Shown: one piece after another, positions 60,522 to 64,000 of the stretch
How the letters are laid out: each line of letters starts with the position of its first letter
Position numbering within the stretch: the stretch's first letter is position 1
DNA from: CAVUCH01 sp963697705
Lineage (GTDB): Bacteria; Acidobacteriota; Vicinamibacteria; Vicinamibacterales; JAENWD01
Assembly: GCA_963697705.1 (NCBI GenBank)
Contig: CAVOPA010000017.1
Coordinates: forward strand, 1,550,001 to 1,614,000
Length of the DNA stretch: 64,000 bases
Reading direction: 5' to 3'
Program-made: the position numbers and the translations under genes
The notes under the pieces: model-generated
Seen by the model: only the letters and a program-made list of their open reading frames with translations
What the model was told of the DNA's origin: nothing
Database searches by the model: none

Positions 60522-63500
60522 ATGATGCGCCTACGTCTTGCCGTCCTGCTGCTGGTAACCGTCCTGCTCTCGGCCCTCACCACCGCCCAGGATGCGCCGA
60601 CGCGCCTGCTGCGCTATCCAGCCATTTCGAAAGACCTGATCGCGTTCGTTTATGCCGGCGACATCTGGCTCGTGCCGATCAGTGGCGGGTTTGCGCGGCA
60701 GTTGACGTCGGACGACGGCGAGGAGCTGTTTCCGCGCTTCTCGCCCGATGGCCGGACGATCGCGTTCACTGGCCAGTACGACGGGCGGCGGCAGGTGTAC
60801 ACGATCCCCGTGGCGGGTGGCACGCCGACCCAGCTGACGTTCTACAACGACACCGGCGTCCTGCCGCCGCGCGGTGGCGTCGACAACCGCGTGCTCGGGT
60901 GGACGCCGGATGGCAAGCAGGTGCTGTTCAACGCGCACCGCACGCCGTGGAGCGAGCGCAACGCGCGTCCCTATGTCGTGCCCGCCGCGGGCGGCACCGA
61001 GCTGCCGCTCGTCGTGCCCGAGGGCGCCGGCGGCTGGCTGTCGCCCGACGGCAAGCGCTACGCGTACACGCCGGTCATGCGCGAGTTCCGCACGTGGAAG
61101 CGCTACCACGGCGGGCGCGCGCAGGACGTCTGGATCTACGACCTCGCCGCCAACACCTCCGAGCGCATCACCGACTACGACGGCACCGACAACCAGCCGG
61201 TCTGGCTGGGCGACACGATCTACTTCACGTCGGATCGCGGCGCGAACCAGAAGCTGAATCTCTGGGCCCACGACGTCCGCACGAAGAGGCAGAGCGAGGT
61301 CACGACCCACGACCGCTACGACGTACTGTGGCCGAGCGGCGGCCCGGCCGGTGTCGTGTACGAGAACGGCGGCTACATCTACCGGTTCGACCCCGCCACC
61401 GCCGCGAGCACCCGGGTGGACATTCGCGTCGCCGGCGACTTTCGTGGCACCGTCCCGACGACGAGGAGCGTCAAGAGCGAGATCCAGTCGGCCGAGTTGT
61501 CTCCGACCGGCAAGCGCGCGCTCTTCGAAGCGCACGGCGACGTGTTCACCGCCCCGGCGAAGGAAGGGGAGATCCGGAACCTGACCTCCACGCCGGGCAT
61601 CCGCGAAACGGCGCCGACGTGGTCGCCGAACGGCCGCTCGATCGCGTACCTCTCCGATCGCACGGGTGAGTACGAGATCTACGTTCGGCCGGCGGACGGA
61701 TCCGGTGAGGAGCGCCGTGTCACGACCGACGGCCACACGTGGCGCTTCCCGCCGGCGTGGTCGCCCGACTCCACGCTGCTGGCCTACGCCGACAAGTCGC
61801 AACGCCTCCGCATCGTGACGGCAGCCACCGGGGCCACGGTAGACGTGGATCGCGGGCGCTACGGCGATCTGACGACATACCGGTGGTCGCCTGACAGCCG
61901 GTGGCTCGCGTACGTGAAGCAGCCGGAGTCCACCCGCCTCTCCGCGATCTGGGTCTATTCGGTCGCCGACGGCAAGACGCAGCAGCTGACCTCGGGGAAC
62001 GCCGCCGATTCCGAACCCGTGTTCGATCCGCTCGGACGATACCTCTACTTCCTCTCGAACCGCGACTTCCGCCTCACGTTCAGCGGTTTCGAGTTCAACT
62101 ACGTCTACACGGATCCGACAAGGGTCTACGTCGGCGTGCTGTCGAAGACCGGCCCTGCGCTGTTCCTGCCGCAGAGCGACGAGGAGGCGCCGCGGAGCGA
62201 CGAGATACTGCGCCCGCCTGCGCCGCCGGGAGGGGCGCAGCCGATCGTACCGAGACCGCCGCCAGAGTCGAGCAAGCCGGACGCGCCGAAGCCGCAGAAG
62301 CCGGAGGACGCGAAGCGCGAGACAGCGCCGGCTGCTGCCGCGCAGGAGGCCCGACCCGCGGCGTCACCGAACGCTCCTGACGTGCACCCGCCGGCGCCGG
62401 TCACCGTGCGGATCGACGCGGACGGTTTCGAACGCCGGGTGCGTGCGATCCCTGGTCCGCCGGCCGACATCCGCAGCCTGCAGGTGACCGAGCGGGCGGT
62501 GCTGTACCTGATCGGCCAGGGCCCGCGAACGCGCCTGGCGATGTACGACATCGACGACAAGAAGGAAAGCACCGTCCTCACGGGCATCAGCGGCTACGAG
62601 CTGTCGCGCGACGGCAAGAAGGTGCTGTTCAGCACGAACAGCGACTACGGGATCGGAGACGTAAAGGCCGACCAGAAGACGACCGAGGGGCTGCTGGCGC
62701 TCGATCGGTTGACCGTGCGCGTCGATCCGCGCGCCGAGTGGAAGCAGGAGTACACAGACGCCTGGCGCATCCTGCGCGACTGGTTCTACGACCCGAATCT
62801 CGGCGGCGTGGACTGGAACGAGGTGCGCGATCGCTACGCGGAACTGCTCCCGTCGGTGGCCGCTCGTGCGGACCTCGACTACGTGTTCGGCGAGGTGGCC
62901 GGCGAACTCGGGGCCGGACACGTCTACGTTCAGCCGCCCGCGGGCAACAGAGTGCCGCGGGTGGAAGGCGGGCTGCTCGGAGCCGACATCCGGCCCGATG
63001 CGTCTGGCGCGTTCCGCATCGAGAAGATCTACCCGGGGGAGAACTGGCACGAGAACTTCCGATCCCCGCTGACCGAGCCCGGCGTTCGCGTGAACGAAGG
63101 GGATTACATCCTCGCCGTCGATGGCGTACCGACCAAGGGCGTGGACAACTTCTACCGGCTGCTCGAAGCGAAGGGCGCAGGCGCCGTCACGCTGCTCGTC
63201 AACAACAGCCCGGCCGCGACCGGCGCGCGCACCGAACGCGTGCGGCCCATCACGAGCGAGCAGGGGCTCCGCTACCTCGATTGGGTGGAAAGCCGGCGAC
63301 GGATCGTCGACAAGGCGTCAAACGGGCGGATCGGGTACATCCACCTGCCGAACACCGGTGAAGAAGGCAATCGCGAGCTGTTCAAGAGCTTCTACCCGCA
63401 GGCCGCGAAGGAAGCGCTCATCATCGATGTGCGGTACAACGGCGGCGGGTTCATCCCCGACCGCATGATCGAGCTCGTCTCGCGTCCCGTGCTCAACTAC

Positions 63501-63938
63501 TGGGCGCGCCGCGGCGTGGAGCCCACATCGACGCCCGCCTATGCGAACAGCGGACCGAAGGTGTGCCTGATCAACGGCCAGTCATCGTCGGGCGGCGACG
63601 CGTTCCCGTACTACTTCAAGAAGCTCGGGCTCGGACCGCTCATCGGCACGCGGACCTGGGGCGGGCTGATCGGGCTCTCCGGCAATCCGCCGCTGCTCGA
63701 CGGCGGCACGATCACCGCGCCGACGTTCCGGTTCCTCGGCACGGGAGGCGAGTGGGAGGTGGAGGGGGTGGGCGTCGCGCCCGACATCGAGGTGATCGAT
63801 GCGCCGCATCTCGTGGCGCAGGGGCACGACCCCAGCCTTGAACGCGGCATCGCGGAGCTGCTGAAGCAGCTCGCCGACCACCCGCGTAAGCCGGTGGTCG
63901 CACCGTCGGCGCCACGCACGAAGGGTTCAAGCCGGTAG
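60522..63938 (+). CDS. Tricorn-type S41 peptidase with WD40/TolB-like propellers
   Basis: This is a 1138-residue exported protein. After a signal peptide (LAVLLLVTVLLSALTTAQ), two TolB-like propeller blocks cover about residues 25-540, with repeated SPDGRTIAFTG, SPNGRSIAYLSD and SPDSRWLAYVK blades. A Pro/Lys-rich linker of about 70 residues (PPPESSKPDAPKPQKPEDAK) follows, then a PDZ-like part and the tail-specific S41 catalytic domain. By tricorn comparison the candidate catalytic residues are His800 (GAGHVYV) and Ser1023 (NGQSSSGGD), with an acidic residue near VAPDIEV. The family trims peptides released by other proteases. Length and order match acidobacterial tricorn homologues. It begins 94 bases after the CGTTGAC tract and is complete in the window. 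Confidence 0.93.
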   Translation: MMRLRLAVLLLVTVLLSALTTAQDAPTRLLRYPAISKDLIAFVYAGDIWLVPISGGFARQLTSDDGEELFPRFSPDGRTIAFTGQYDGRRQVYTIPVAGGTPTQLTFYNDTGVLPPRGGVDNRVLGWTPDGKQVLFNAHRTPWSERNARPYVVPAAGGTELPLVVPEGAGGWLSPDGKRYAYTPVMREFRTWKRYHGGRAQDVWIYDLAANTSERITDYDGTDNQPVWLGDTIYFTSDRGANQKLNLWAHDVRTKRQSEVTTHDRYDVLWPSGGPAGVVYENGGYIYRFDPATAASTRVDIRVAGDFRGTVPTTRSVKSEIQSAELSPTGKRALFEAHGDVFTAPAKEGEIRNLTSTPGIRETAPTWSPNGRSIAYLSDRTGEYEIYVRPADGSGEERRVTTDGHTWRFPPAWSPDSTLLAYADKSQRLRIVTAATGATVDVDRGRYGDLTTYRWSPDSRWLAYVKQPESTRLSAIWVYSVADGKTQQLTSGNAADSEPVFDPLGRYLYFLSNRDFRLTFSGFEFNYVYTDPTRVYVGVLSKTGPALFLPQSDEEAPRSDEILRPPAPPGGAQPIVPRPPPESSKPDAPKPQKPEDAKRETAPAAAAQEARPAASPNAPDVHPPAPVTVRIDADGFERRVRAIPGPPADIRSLQVTERAVLYLIGQGPRTRLAMYDIDDKKESTVLTGISGYELSRDGKKVLFSTNSDYGIGDVKADQKTTEGLLALDRLTVRVDPRAEWKQEYTDAWRILRDWFYDPNLGGVDWNEVRDRYAELLPSVAARADLDYVFGEVAGELGAGHVYVQPPAGNRVPRVEGGLLGADIRPDASGAFRIEKIYPGENWHENFRSPLTEPGVRVNEGDYILAVDGVPTKGVDNFYRLLEAKGAGAVTLLVNNSPAATGARTERVRPITSEQGLRYLDWVESRRRIVDKASNGRIGYIHLPNTGEEGNRELFKSFYPQAAKEALIIDVRYNGGGFIPDRMIELVSRPVLNYWARRGVEPTSTPAYANSGPKVCLINGQSSSGGDAFPYYFKKLGLGPLIGTRTWGGLIGLSGNPPLLDGGTITAPTFRFLGTGGEWEVEGVGVAPDIEVIDAPHLVAQGHDPSLERGIAELLKQLADHPRKPVVAPSAPRTKGSSR

Positions 63939-64000
63939 CCTGGGCTATTGCCCGGTCACGCAGGTCAGTCTGACGGGGATAACGGTAGGGTACCGGGAAC
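63939..64000. other. Last 62 bases, no feature
   Basis: Only the end of the window after the tricorn stop codon; nothing recognisable. Confidence 0.5.

Noticed and set aside
1..64000. tRNA, rRNA or riboswitch genes
   Set aside because: I looked for cloverleaf-like GTTCRANNC arms and conserved riboswitch cores and saw none I could support; a covariance-model scan would be decisive.

Overview
The window is a GC-rich (by eye roughly two-thirds G+C) bacterial chromosome segment with no recognisable tRNA, rRNA, CRISPR, phage or intact IS element. Gene content points to a soil Acidobacteriota, most likely the Vicinamibacteria (subdivision 6) type. The evidence is two PadR-regulator plus giant FtsX/MacB permease pairs of the acidobacterial ADOP kind, a tricorn-type S41 protease, a GTP-dependent PEP carboxykinase, many secreted or Tat-exported glycosidases, frequent GTG starts and palindromic intergenic repeats. 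This placement is inferred from gene types, not from a marker gene.

Layout. 1-8.7 kb: end of an unnamed small protein, a frameshifted alpha-L-fucosidase, a PHP phosphoesterase, a metallo-beta-lactamase-fold hydrolase, a cystathionine synthase/lyase, a secreted clan-A glycosidase and a lactonase-DDAH operon. 8.9-16.4 kb: pckG, DinB, inositol oxygenase, proline dehydrogenase, a YCII protein and a dense cluster of palindromic heptamer repeats (10.9-12.6 kb). 16.8-25.6 kb: a GT-C-like membrane protein, a Tat-exported sugar isomerase, a frameshifted DUF4142 protein, a VTT membrane protein, a GH78 rhamnosidase and an adenylate kinase. 25.7-31.9 kb: an Fpg/Nei glycosylase, a GH1 beta-glucosidase, a Gfo/Idh/MocA oxidoreductase, and a NagB-like deaminase followed by a PIG-L deacetylase. 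31.9-41.5 kb: a 115-bp tandem repeat, an M16 protease broken by four frameshifts, a phosphoesterase, a CBS protein, pssA, an M24 peptidase and a cyclopropane-synthase-like methyltransferase. 41.6-51 kb: a flavoprotein reductase, two PadR-permease modules and a MATE exporter. 51-64 kb: an LLM flavoprotein, a GH51 arabinofuranosidase, a cupredoxin-like lipoprotein, an ABC-2 exporter, a Kbp-like protein, a short omega subunit (rpoZ), an SUMF1-like protein with a double-thioredoxin protein, and the tricorn homologue.

How the genes fit together. The secreted enzymes (GH29, clan A, GH78, GH1, GH51) suggest growth on plant or microbial polysaccharides. The sugar oxidoreductase/isomerase, the deacetylase/deaminase pair and MIOX would process the released sugars. 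PEPCK and proline dehydrogenase sit in central carbon and nitrogen metabolism. Exporters (ADOP, MATE, ABC-2) and secreted proteases make up most of the rest.

The least explained content is non-coding. At least ten tracts have a 7-bp period but unrelated unit sequences, several of them folded into large inverted repeats. There is also a dispersed family of hairpins ending in a CACTACA/CGCTACA tail, and a tandem repeat built from the same kind of hairpin. Separately, at least eight small frame breaks fall in five genes that otherwise look intact. Either this locus is decaying or the assembly carries indel errors, so broken genes should be read with that in mind.
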